DNA from: Corallococcus macrosporus
Lineage (GTDB): Bacteria; Myxococcota; Myxococcia; Myxococcales; Myxococcaceae
Assembly (NCBI RefSeq): GCF_017302985.1
Contig: NZ_JAFIMU010000004.1
Location: 186,001-250,000, forward strand
DNA length: 64,000 nt
Direction: 5' to 3'
Every line of letters starts with the position of its first letter. The stretch's first letter is position 1. A model generated the notes under the pieces. The model was not told the origin of the DNA and did not search any database. It saw nothing but the letters and a program-made list of their open reading frames with translations. Made by a program: the position numbers and the translations under genes. Positions 27,016 through 34,441 of this stretch are shown piece by piece.

Positions 27016-28365
27016 TCAGGGGGCCCAGACGCGTGAAGCGGCCTCGGCCTGCTGGGCATGGGTGCGCGTGAGCCAGTCGCGCGCGTCCGCCAGTTCCTCG
27101 CGCGCGGTGGCGAGGCCCAGGTTGCCGGCGCCACCCAGGTGGGTGGCCGTCAGCGCGCCACGGTCCGGCTGGAAGGTGCCTTCGTTGAGCTGACGGCCCA
27201 CCTCGCGGTACGCGTCGCGGAAGGGCTGGCCCTTCGCCACGAGCGCGTAGGCGTGGTGCGCGGCGTAGAGCGTGTCGTCGCACGCCGCGCGCGCCTTCTC
27301 CGCGTTCACCTTCAGCGCGGGCACCAGCCGCGCCAGGACCTCCAGAAGCGCCTTCGCGCTGGTGAGGGCCTGGAGGGTGGGGCGCTTCAGCAACTGGAAG
27401 TCACGGTGGTAGCTGGAGGGAAGCCCGCCGGCCACCGCCTCCACCTGGTGCGCAAGGCCGCGCAGCTCGCGGCAGCGGCCCCGGGCCAGCTCCACCACGT
27501 CCGGGTTCTTCTTCTGCGGCATGATGGACGAGCCGGTCGTGAAGGCATCCGGCAGGGCCAGGAAGCCGAACTCGTCCATGCTGTAGAGCTGCACGTCCCA
27601 AAGCCACTTCTCCAGAGTGCCCGCCACCGAGCACGCCCAGGTGAGCAGCGCTGCTTCATGCCGCCCCCGACTGTCCTGCGCGTCGATGGGGCTGCGTTGA
27701 ACTCGACTAAAACCGAGCAACCGCGCGACATATTCACGGTCGATGGGCAGCGGCACGCCGAAGCCCGCGGCGGCGCCCAGCGGGCAGCGGTCGAGCCGCC
27801 CCCACACGCCCTTCAGCGCCTCCAGCTCCTCCAGCAGCCCTTCGGCGAACGCCATGCCCCACAGGCCGAAGGTGGACGGCATCGCGCGGCGCAGGTGCGT
27901 GTAGCCGGGCAGGGGCAGGTCCGCATGCGCCTGCGCGAAGTCGAGGAACGTGCCGGCCAGCTCCGCCGTGCGCGCACCCAGCGCGAGCAGTTCCTCGCGC
28001 ATGAAGAGGCGCAGGGCGAGCAGCACCTGGTCGTTGCGCGAGCGCGCCAGGTGGATGCGCTTGCCCGCCTCGCCGGTGCGCTCCACGAGCGCGGCCTCCA
28101 GCGCGGTGTGGCCGTCCTCCTGCTCCGGGCGGATGGTGAAGCGGCCCGCTCGGGCCTCGTCGTGCAGCGCGTGCAGGGCGCTCACGAGCGACGCGGCGGC
28201 GTCAGGCGCGAGCAGCCCCACGTGCGCGAGCATGCGGGCGTGCGCGGCGCTGCCCAGCGCGTCGTGCGGGACGAGCGACAGGTCCACCACCGGGTCATCG
28301 CCCACGGTGAAGGCGTGGATGGCCGCGTCCAGCGGCTGGCCCTTGCCCCACAATGTCTCAGCCAC
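27016..28365 (-). CDS. argH: Argininosuccinate lyase
   Basis: 449 residues from a GTG at 28365. The strong GGGGAGG six bases upstream favours this start over an ATG at 28383, which would lie in front of the ribosome site. The enzyme releases arginine and fumarate from argininosuccinate. Key motifs are HLARSRNDQV and the family signature GSSIMPQKKNPD, with its catalytic Ser. The start overlaps the end of argE by 8 bp, indicating coupled translation. Confidence 0.92.
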   Translation of the reverse strand: MAETLWGKGQPLDAAIHAFTVGDDPVVDLSLVPHDALGSAAHARMLAHVGLLAPDAAASLVSALHALHDEARAGRFTIRPEQEDGHTALEAALVERTGEAGKRIHLARSRNDQVLLALRLFMREELLALGARTAELAGTFLDFAQAHADLPLPGYTHLRRAMPSTFGLWGMAFAEGLLEELEALKGVWGRLDRCPLGAAAGFGVPLPIDREYVARLLGFSRVQRSPIDAQDSRGRHEAALLTWACSVAGTLEKWLWDVQLYSMDEFGFLALPDAFTTGSSIMPQKKNPDVVELARGRCRELRGLAHQVEAVAGGLPSSYHRDFQLLKRPTLQALTSAKALLEVLARLVPALKVNAEKARAACDDTLYAAHHAYALVAKGQPFRDAYREVGRQLNEGTFQPDRGALTATHLGGAGNLGLATAREELADARDWLTRTHAQQAEAASRVWAP

Positions 28366-29428
28366 GCGACACCTCCCCGGCATAGCCGTGCAGCAGTCGT
28401 CGATAGAACGCGAGCCCCGCCTCCAGCTCCGCGCGCGTGAGGTACTCGTTCGCCTGGTGGCTCCGGAGCGTGTCGCCCGGACCCACCTTCACCGCGGGCA
28501 GGTCGCCCAGGAACGCCCAGTCGGACGTGGTGCTGGAGCCCACGGTCGCCTGTCCCGACGCCGCCACCGCCGCGCGCACCAGCGGGTGCGACGCGTCCGT
28601 GCCCTTGGGCAGGTAGCGCGCGGAGTGCACCACCACCTCGCTCTCCAGCGCACGGCCCACGTCCTCCGCCACCTTCGCGTGGTCCATGCCCGGCGTGGTG
28701 CGCAGGTCCACGAAGAACTCGCACCGGTCCGGCACCTGGTTGCGCGCGAGGCCCCCGGACACCTGCGTCACCTGCGCTCGCGCCTCACCCAACAGCGGGT
28801 GCGCGGGGAAGCGCAACGCGGACACGGCCTGGATGTCCCGGGCCGCCTTGAGGATGGCGTTGGATTCCGAGCCCAGGCCACCCGTGTGCGCGTGCGCGAC
28901 GTGGCCGCTCTTGCCGTGCGCCACGCAGCGCAGGAGCAGCATGCCCCGCTGCGCCGTGCAGGGCTTGAGCGACGTGGGCTCTCCCACGATGGCGGCGTCC
29001 AGCGGCCCCAGCGCGGGCAACAGTGGCCCCAGCCCCTTGCCGCCCGTCTCCTCCTCGGCGGTGAGCGCGAAGACGCACTCCACACCGGAAGGCGCGCCTT
29101 CTTCGAGGAGCGCCTTCGCGGTGAGGAGCATGGCGGTGACGCAGCCCTTGGCGTCGTTGGCGCCCAGGCCGTAGAGCGTGTCGTCCTTCCACACGGCCTC
29201 GTGCGGCTCGGTGTTCCACCCGGCGCACGGCTTCACCGTGTCCAGGTGCGAGTTGACGAGCAGGCGCTTCGGCCCGCTGCCCACGCTGAACCACACGTTG
29301 TGGCCCTGGCGGTGCACGCGGGCACCCCAGGACTCCGCATGGCCCGCGACGAGGTCCGCGATGCGGGCCTCGTCGCCGGAGACGCTGGGCGTGGCGACCA
29401 GCGCGGTGAGCAGCTCGGCGGGGTTCAA
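28358..29428 (-). CDS. argE: M20-family deacylase of arginine synthesis (ArgE-like)
   Basis: 356 residues. Zinc-dependent removal of the N-acyl group. Metal ligands are visible in NSHLDTV, GANDAKG, AEEETGGKG, VGEPT and the last LRSHQANEYL. Because the neighbour is an acyl-ornithine carbamoyltransferase, the natural substrate should be acyl-citrulline (acetyl or succinyl), as for the Xanthomonas and Bacteroides counterparts, rather than acetylornithine. The sequence also resembles DapE/LysK. It overlaps argB by 4 bp and argH by 8 bp. Confidence 0.88.
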   Translation of the reverse strand: MNPAELLTALVATPSVSGDEARIADLVAGHAESWGARVHRQGHNVWFSVGSGPKRLLVNSHLDTVKPCAGWNTEPHEAVWKDDTLYGLGANDAKGCVTAMLLTAKALLEEGAPSGVECVFALTAEEETGGKGLGPLLPALGPLDAAIVGEPTSLKPCTAQRGMLLLRCVAHGKSGHVAHAHTGGLGSESNAILKAARDIQAVSALRFPAHPLLGEARAQVTQVSGGLARNQVPDRCEFFVDLRTTPGMDHAKVAEDVGRALESEVVVHSARYLPKGTDASHPLVRAAVAASGQATVGSSTTSDWAFLGDLPAVKVGPGDTLRSHQANEYLTRAELEAGLAFYRRLLHGYAGEVSRG

Positions 29429-30372
29429 CCCTTGGCCTCGCCGTGCTTCACCGGGTGCTCGCGCACGACCATGGTGCCGCTGCCCTCGTTGGTGAAGACC
29501 TCCTCCAACAGGGCGTCGGACTGCTTGCCGCTCACCAGGTGCACGCTGCCCACGCCGCCCACGAGCGCGTGGCGCATGGCGTGCGCCTTCGGACGCATGC
29601 CGCCCGTGAGCCGCCCTTCCGCCTCCAGGGACGCCAGGTCCGACAGCGTGGCCAGCGAGATGAGCGACGACGGGTCGGAGACGTCCTTGAGGAGCCCCGG
29701 CACCTCCACCATGAAGAACAGCTTTTCGGCATGCAGCGCCGCCGCCAGGGCCGCCGCCACCGTGTCCGCGTTGGTGTTGTACACGGCGCCGTCCTGGCCA
29801 CCCGACAGCGGGGCGATGACGGGCACGTAGTCCGCGCTGCGCAGATGCTCCACGACGCGCGTGTCCACGGACTCGATGTCGCCCACGAGGCCGTAGTCCA
29901 CCATGCGGCCCTGGGTTTCACCGGGCTCCGTCACCAGCACGGGCGGGCGCTTGCGCGCCTTGATGAGGCCCGCGTCCACGCCGGACAGGCCCACCGCGGG
30001 CACGCCCGCGGCCTGGAGGTCCGCTAGCAGGTCCGTGTGCAGCTTGCCCGCGAGCACCATCTTCGCCGCGTCCAGCACGGGCGCGGAGGTGATGCGGCGG
30101 CCCGCCACCTTCTCGATGGGCAGGTGCAGGGCGTCACAGAGCGAGTCCAGCTCCGGACCGCCGCCGTGCACCACGACGGGGCGGATGGAGAAGGCCCACA
30201 GCAGGGCGATCTGCTCGCACGCCGTCTTGCGCGTGCGCGGATCCGTCAGCACGGCGCCGCCCAGCTTCACCACGAAGGTCTTGCTGCGGAACTGCTTCAC
30301 GTACTTCGCCGCGTTGCGGAGTGCGGCGTACGGGTCGGGAGACAAAGGCACGGTGGACCTCTGGAAATTCAA
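29425..30372 (-). CDS. argB: N-acylglutamate kinase
   Basis: 315 residues, somewhat longer than E. coli ArgB (258). It phosphorylates the gamma carboxyl of N-acylglutamate. Markers are VVKLGGAVLTD, VVHGGGPELDSL, and YNTNADTVAAALA, with a late GGMRPKAHAMRHAL. The N-terminal extension of about 25 residues resembles the form found in arginine-inhibited kinases. It lies 39 bp after argF' and overlaps argE by 4 bp. Acetyl or succinyl specificity cannot be read directly. Confidence 0.92.
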   Translation of the reverse strand: MNFQRSTVPLSPDPYAALRNAAKYVKQFRSKTFVVKLGGAVLTDPRTRKTACEQIALLWAFSIRPVVVHGGGPELDSLCDALHLPIEKVAGRRITSAPVLDAAKMVLAGKLHTDLLADLQAAGVPAVGLSGVDAGLIKARKRPPVLVTEPGETQGRMVDYGLVGDIESVDTRVVEHLRSADYVPVIAPLSGGQDGAVYNTNADTVAAALAAALHAEKLFFMVEVPGLLKDVSDPSSLISLATLSDLASLEAEGRLTGGMRPKAHAMRHALVGGVGSVHLVSGKQSDALLEEVFTNEGSGTMVVREHPVKHGEAKG

Positions 30373-30411
30373 AAGGGGACGAAGAAGGGTGGGGCGGCGG
30401 GCTGTGACGGC

Positions 30412-31416
30412 TCAGCCGCCGCGCATCCAGGCCAGGAGGGCGCGCTGCACGTGGTAGCGGTTGCCCGCCTCGTCCACGACGCGGCTGCTCGCGTGGTCCA
30501 GCACCTCGTCGGCGACCTCCACGTTGCGGCGCACGGGCAGGCAGTGCAGGAACGCCGCGTCCTTCGCGGCCTTCGCCATGTGCCGGCGCGTGGGCATCCA
30601 GCCCGAGTACGACGCGAGCAGCGCCGCCACGTCCGTGGGCGTGCTGGCCGTCTGAGCCGTGGGGCCCCAGGACTTGGCGTACACGGCGCGGCTGCCCACC
30701 AGCGCCTCGTCCTGGTCGTGCGTGTACGTGATGCTGCCGCCGGTGGCCTTGGCGTACGCCTCGGCTTCCGCGCGCACGGCCGGGTGCAGGTCGAAGCCCG
30801 GCGGATGCGCCACGCGCACCTCGCAGCCCGCGGCTGCCGCGGACAAGAGGAACGAGTTGGGAACGGCCTTGGGCAGCGGCTTGATGTGCGGCGCCCAGGT
30901 GAGCGTCACCGGCAGCTTCTTCGTGGTGCCGAACGTCTCGCGCAGCGTGAGCGCGTCCGCCAGGCCCTGGCAGGGGTGCTCGCGCGCGGACTCCATGCTC
31001 ACCACCGGCACGGTGGCCCACTTGCGGAAGGCGTTGATGACGGGGTCGGCCTCGTCCTCCTCGTCACCGCCGCCCTGGGAGAAGGTGCGGATGCCGAGCA
31101 TGTCCACGAAGCGCGACAGGACGGGCGACGCCTCCTTGATGTGCTCCGCGCGGTCCGCGTTCATCACCGCGCCGGGACGGTCCTCCAGCTTCCACACGCC
31201 AGAGCCCACGTCGAGCACGATGGCGTGCCCGCCCGCGCGCAGCATCACCGCCTCGAAGGAGGTGCGCGTGCGCAGCGACGGATTGAAGAACACCATGCCC
31301 AGGATCTTCCCGGGGAACAGCGCCCCAGGGTCCTTCTGCTTCCACGCGGCCGCCTGCGAGAGGACCGCCTCGACGCCTTCCGGGCCCAGGTCCTGGATGC
31401 GGGTGACATGCTTCAT
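30412..31416 (-). CDS. argF': N-acylornithine carbamoyltransferase (acetyl/succinyl type, ArgF')
   Basis: 334 residues from the ATG at 31416. It transfers carbamoyl from carbamoyl phosphate to an acylated ornithine. The carbamoyl-phosphate loop is FFNPSLRTRTSFE. EHPCQGLADALT, LTWAPHIKPLPKAVPNSF, VYAKSWG and HCLPVRRNVEV are shared with the Xanthomonas acetylornithine and Bacteroides succinylornithine enzymes, and differ clearly from ordinary ornithine carbamoyltransferase. The residue that distinguishes the two (Glu92 in Xanthomonas, Pro90 in Bacteroides) is Ala90 here, in NADRAEHIKE. Published changes of Glu92 to Ala gave succinyl preference. It is the first gene of the operon, facing argR. 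Confidence 0.93.
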   Translation of the reverse strand: MKHVTRIQDLGPEGVEAVLSQAAAWKQKDPGALFPGKILGMVFFNPSLRTRTSFEAVMLRAGGHAIVLDVGSGVWKLEDRPGAVMNADRAEHIKEASPVLSRFVDMLGIRTFSQGGGDEEDEADPVINAFRKWATVPVVSMESAREHPCQGLADALTLRETFGTTKKLPVTLTWAPHIKPLPKAVPNSFLLSAAAAGCEVRVAHPPGFDLHPAVRAEAEAYAKATGGSITYTHDQDEALVGSRAVYAKSWGPTAQTASTPTDVAALLASYSGWMPTRRHMAKAAKDAAFLHCLPVRRNVEVADEVLDHASSRVVDEAGNRYHVQRALLAWMRGG

Positions 31417-31461
31417 GGGCTTCGTGCTCCCCCGGCCGCGCCGGATGGATGGGGTACTGCT

Positions 31462-31490
31462 GAATATGCACTCGAATTCATGCATATTCG
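31462..31490. promoter_or_regulatory. Arginine-control region with ARG-box-like repeats
   Basis: Between divergent argF' and argR. GAATATGC (31462-31469) and GCATATTC (31482-31489) form a perfect inverted repeat with a 12-bp spacer, and a nested CGAAT...ATTCG lies at 31473-31490. Additional TGCAT/ATTCA-like pieces lie at 31541-31600. The stretch is strikingly AT-rich for this genome. ArgR boxes are built from TGAAT/ATTCA-like arms, so ArgR is the natural candidate regulator. Confidence 0.55.
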
Positions 31491-31597
31491 CTGAGGAGGC
31501 GCGGATATTATGCAGAACGGCGCAGCGCGCAAGAACATTCACTGGGATTTTTCATCCGCCTTGCGTGCGTATTCAGCCGCATGCATGGTGAACGTGA

Positions 31598-32017
31598 ATG
31601 AACCTGGACGACGCCATCCTTCAGCTCATCTCCCGGCAGGACGTTCCGGATCAGGCGGTGCTCCAGGAGCTGCTGGAGCAGGCGGGGCACGCGCCCAGCC
31701 AGTCCACGCTGTCGCGGCGGCTGAAGAAGCTGCACGTGCAGAAGGTGAACGGGCGCTACCAGCGCACGGAGCCGCCGGTGGCGCCGGTGCCGCTCGCGCC
31801 GAGCGTCACCATCATCGAGGCGCCACCCAACATGCTGGTGCTGAAGACGGCGCCCGGCTACGCGCAGATCTTCGGGCTGGCGCTGGACCGCGAGGAGGTG
31901 GAGGGCCTGGCGGGCACGGTGGCGGGCGACGACACCATCTTCATCGCGGTGAGGGATCCGTCGCTGTTGCAGGACGTGCGCGAAGCGGTGGAGCAGCTCA
32001 TCCAGCGCGGCCCGTGA
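31598..32017 (+). CDS. argR: Arginine repressor
   Basis: 139 residues. The N-terminal winged helix includes PSQSTLSRRLKKL, equivalent to the TQATVSRDL recognition helix of ArgR. The C-terminal arginine-sensing and hexamer-forming domain has GYAQIFGLALD and TVAGDDTIFIAV, close to the GTIAGDDTIF hallmark. It diverges from the arginine operon, and AT-rich inverted repeats between them are likely targets. Its stop overlaps the end of the convergent 2H phosphoesterase gene by 20 bp. Confidence 0.92.
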   Translation: MNLDDAILQLISRQDVPDQAVLQELLEQAGHAPSQSTLSRRLKKLHVQKVNGRYQRTEPPVAPVPLAPSVTIIEAPPNMLVLKTAPGYAQIFGLALDREEVEGLAGTVAGDDTIFIAVRDPSLLQDVREAVEQLIQRGP

Positions 32018-32522
32018 ACGGGAAGCGGCGCACGAGCTCCCACGGGCCTCCGAGGTAGCGCCAGAGCAGCAGCGCTGGAGCCGTGGACTCGAAGGCGGCC
32101 CAGTCCGCGCCCAGCTCCGCGAGCGCGGCCTTCGCTTCCTCGGGAGTGGTCTTGTTCATCAGCGTGACGTGGGGCCGGAAGGGCTGACGGTCCTGCGGCG
32201 TGATCCACTCCGCGAACGCGCGGGACAGCTCGCGGTGCACCGGGACCAGTTCCTGGGCCTCCACGTCCACGGCCATGCCGCGTCCCAGGCTTCGCAGCCT
32301 TCCGAAGCGCAGCGTGGGGGCGGGACGCTCGGTGACGACCTCGAGCGCGGCCTCCACGGCGTCCTGTTCTGATGCGGGCAGGTGGTGGAAGAGGGAGACG
32401 TGCGCGGGGATGACGTTGCGCTCGGGCGGGAAGTAGCGGCGGCGAAGCCCGTCCAGGCGCGCGAAGGTCTCCGGCTCCATCTCGGCGGTGACGAGCAGCG
32501 GGGCTTCGGAGGAGGAGGTCAT
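31998..32522 (-). CDS. 2H phosphoesterase / 2'-5' RNA ligase family protein
   Basis: 174 residues. The two His motifs that define this superfamily are present: HVSLFH (about residue 41) and HVTLMN (about 118). Members act on 2'-5' or cyclic phosphates in RNA or nucleotides. The length fits ThpR-like proteins. The exact substrate cannot be told. The gene runs toward argR and overlaps it by 20 bp at the 3' ends. Confidence 0.85.
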   Translation of the reverse strand: MTSSSEAPLLVTAEMEPETFARLDGLRRRYFPPERNVIPAHVSLFHHLPASEQDAVEAALEVVTERPAPTLRFGRLRSLGRGMAVDVEAQELVPVHRELSRAFAEWITPQDRQPFRPHVTLMNKTTPEEAKAALAELGADWAAFESTAPALLLWRYLGGPWELVRRFPFTGRAG

Positions 32523-32601
32523 GAGTGCTCGCGCACTCTACGCGACGACCCGCGGCGGCGGCGGGAGGGGCCCCCCGCCGCGCCGTCCGACTCCGCTGGG
32601 C

Positions 32602-33300
32602 TCACTTCTGTGATTCGAGGAAGTTCTTCAGCCAGGTGTTGGAGGCGTTGCGGTACTCCGGAATGCGCGAGCGCTCGGCCGCGGCCAGGGCCTTCTTCAC
32701 GCCCGCGGCGTCGAGGTCGTGGGTGTAGACCGGGGTGCCGGGCTGCTGGCGCCAGGAGTCGGCGAGGCTGCCCGCGTCGATGCCGTCGAAGCCCAGCTCC
32801 TCCACGAGCTTGAGCACCTTCGCGCGGTGCTCGGGCGGGTCTCCCGCGATGGGCAGCGCGACGCGGCCGGGCGTGCCCTTCGGGGTGCCCTTGTCCAGCA
32901 GGCTCTGGAAGAAGATGTTGTTGAAGGCCTTGATGACCGGGCGGCCGATGAGCTTCGCGACCCACTCGCTCTCCACCGTGCCGGCTTCGAGCTCCGCGAT
33001 GTTTCCGTCGCGCACGGGGTAGTAGTTGCCCGTGTCGATGACGACGACGTCCTTCGGCACGTTCGCGAAGAGGCCCTTCGGCAGGTCGGGGACCGCCTTC
33101 TGGGGAATGGTCACGACGACGACCTCGCCGGCGTTCGCCGCCTCCTGGACGGTGACGGCCTTCGCGCCCGTCTCCTTCGCCAGGTCGCGCAGGGTGTCCG
33201 GCCCGCGGGAGTTCGCGATGGACACCTCATGCCCCAGCTTCGTCCACCTGCGAGCCAGGGTTCCGCCGATCAGCCCCGCGCCAATGATTCCGATCTTCAT
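32602..33300 (-). CDS. NADP-binding oxidoreductase, F420-dependent NADP reductase-like
   Basis: 232 residues. The N-terminus MKIGIIGAGLIGGTLA with HEVSIANSRGP is a Rossmann fold suited to NADP, since a Ser-Arg pair replaces the acidic residue of NAD enzymes. Further motifs (VVVTIPQKAV, IDTGNYYPVRDG, KAFNNIF) match the NADP oxidoreductase/F420-dependent family, which in bacteria without F420 often has other roles. It stands alone between unrelated genes. Confidence 0.82.
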   Translation of the reverse strand: MKIGIIGAGLIGGTLARRWTKLGHEVSIANSRGPDTLRDLAKETGAKAVTVQEAANAGEVVVVTIPQKAVPDLPKGLFANVPKDVVVIDTGNYYPVRDGNIAELEAGTVESEWVAKLIGRPVIKAFNNIFFQSLLDKGTPKGTPGRVALPIAGDPPEHRAKVLKLVEELGFDGIDAGSLADSWRQQPGTPVYTHDLDAAGVKKALAAAERSRIPEYRNASNTWLKNFLESQK

Positions 33301-33545
33301 GTCGTCCTCCGGGTAGTGGGTCCCACGACTTCAAGCGCCGGTCGGATGCACGACCCGCGACCGCGATGCGCGGCCGGGTTGGATTTCCGCGCGAGCACGG
33401 CCTACCAGGAGGGGCGCCGGCGCCAACGCCGTGGGTTGGCCGCTGACCGGGGCGCCTTCCAAGCGCAGGGGGCTCTTCCGCATTGCCCGGGCCTTTCGCT
33501 AACGTCCTGGATTCACCGGTCCTTTGGGGGCCCGGCCTCGCTGCC

Positions 33546-34433
33546 ATGGCGAACCTTCCATCCGAGCTGGTCGCGGCATTCCGGGGGGCCGCGCGACCCC
33601 TGACTCCCGAGGAGGAGGCGGGGCTCGAGCCCGTGCTGACCGCCATCGTGGAGCGCTGCGAGGCGGCGTGGCCGGGCGGGTGGCTTGCTCCCAAGGCGTT
33701 CGTCGCGCACCTGGGCCTGCACACGCCCCCGGGCGAGCCCCCCACGCAGGCCCTCGCCGCGCTGCACTGCGAGGACCTGTACCTGGCGCTGGCGGCGGTG
33801 GAGGGCCAGCGGGCCGCGCTGGATGCGCTGGACGCGACGGTGCTGGTGCCCGCGGGACGCGCGGTGCGGCGCGTGGAGGACTCGGGGGCCTTCGTGGACG
33901 AGGTGCTCCAGCTCACGCGCCTGCGGCTGCTGGTGGAGGAGGGTGGCCGTGCGCCGCGCCTCACGGAGTACGCGGGCCGGGGACCGCTGCGGCGGTGGGC
34001 GGAGGCCGTGGCGCTGGGCGTCGCGCTGGCGCTCAAGCGCAGGCCGGAGCGCAGCACGCCGCTGGATGACGCGCTCATCGCGGCGGACCTGGGCGCGGCG
34101 GATCCGGAGCTGGAGCACATCCGCCACCGCTACCGTCCCGCCTTCCGCGCTGCCTTCGCGGAGGCCCTGGCCGCGCTCTCCGCGCGGGACCGCAACCTGC
34201 TGCGCATGGGGCTGGTGCAGGGCCTGGGCGTGGAGTCGCTGGGCGCGCTGCACCAGGTGCACGCCTCCACGGTGTCGCGGTGGATGGCGAAGGCGCGCGA
34301 GGCGCTCCTGGAGAACACGCGGGCGGGCCTGGCCCGGAGGCTCGCGCTCAACACGTCCCAGCTCGACAGCCTGCTGCGCGTCCTCGACGGCAGCCTGGAG
34401 CTCAGCCTCGCGTCCCTCTTGAAGAAAGGGTGA
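33546..34433 (+). CDS. Sigma-70-family factor of ECF-like type
   Basis: 295 residues from the ATG at 33546. The C-terminal part resembles sigma region 4: LSARDRNLLRMGLVQGL, then a helix-turn-helix VHASTVSRWMAKAREAL. A middle segment (DEVLQLTRLRLL, RLTEYAGRGPLRRW) recalls region 2 of the myxobacterial kinase-linked ECF factors, though it is divergent. The first 100 residues are unusual. The kinase gene begins 8 bp downstream and carries an anti-sigma-like zinc motif, so the pair probably forms a switch. Confidence 0.78.
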   Translation: MANLPSELVAAFRGAARPLTPEEEAGLEPVLTAIVERCEAAWPGGWLAPKAFVAHLGLHTPPGEPPTQALAALHCEDLYLALAAVEGQRAALDALDATVLVPAGRAVRRVEDSGAFVDEVLQLTRLRLLVEEGGRAPRLTEYAGRGPLRRWAEAVALGVALALKRRPERSTPLDDALIAADLGAADPELEHIRHRYRPAFRAAFAEALAALSARDRNLLRMGLVQGLGVESLGALHQVHASTVSRWMAKAREALLENTRAGLARRLALNTSQLDSLLRVLDGSLELSLASLLKKG

Positions 34434-34441
34434 GCCCACCC

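Noticed and set aside
30412-31542. Ordinary ornithine carbamoyltransferase
   Set aside because: Key segments match the acyl-ornithine group, and the longer start at 31542 crosses the control region.
33301-33545. Possible small gene between the oxidoreductase and the sigma-like gene
   Set aside because: No frame with a ribosome site or plausible composition; I see only spacer DNA.
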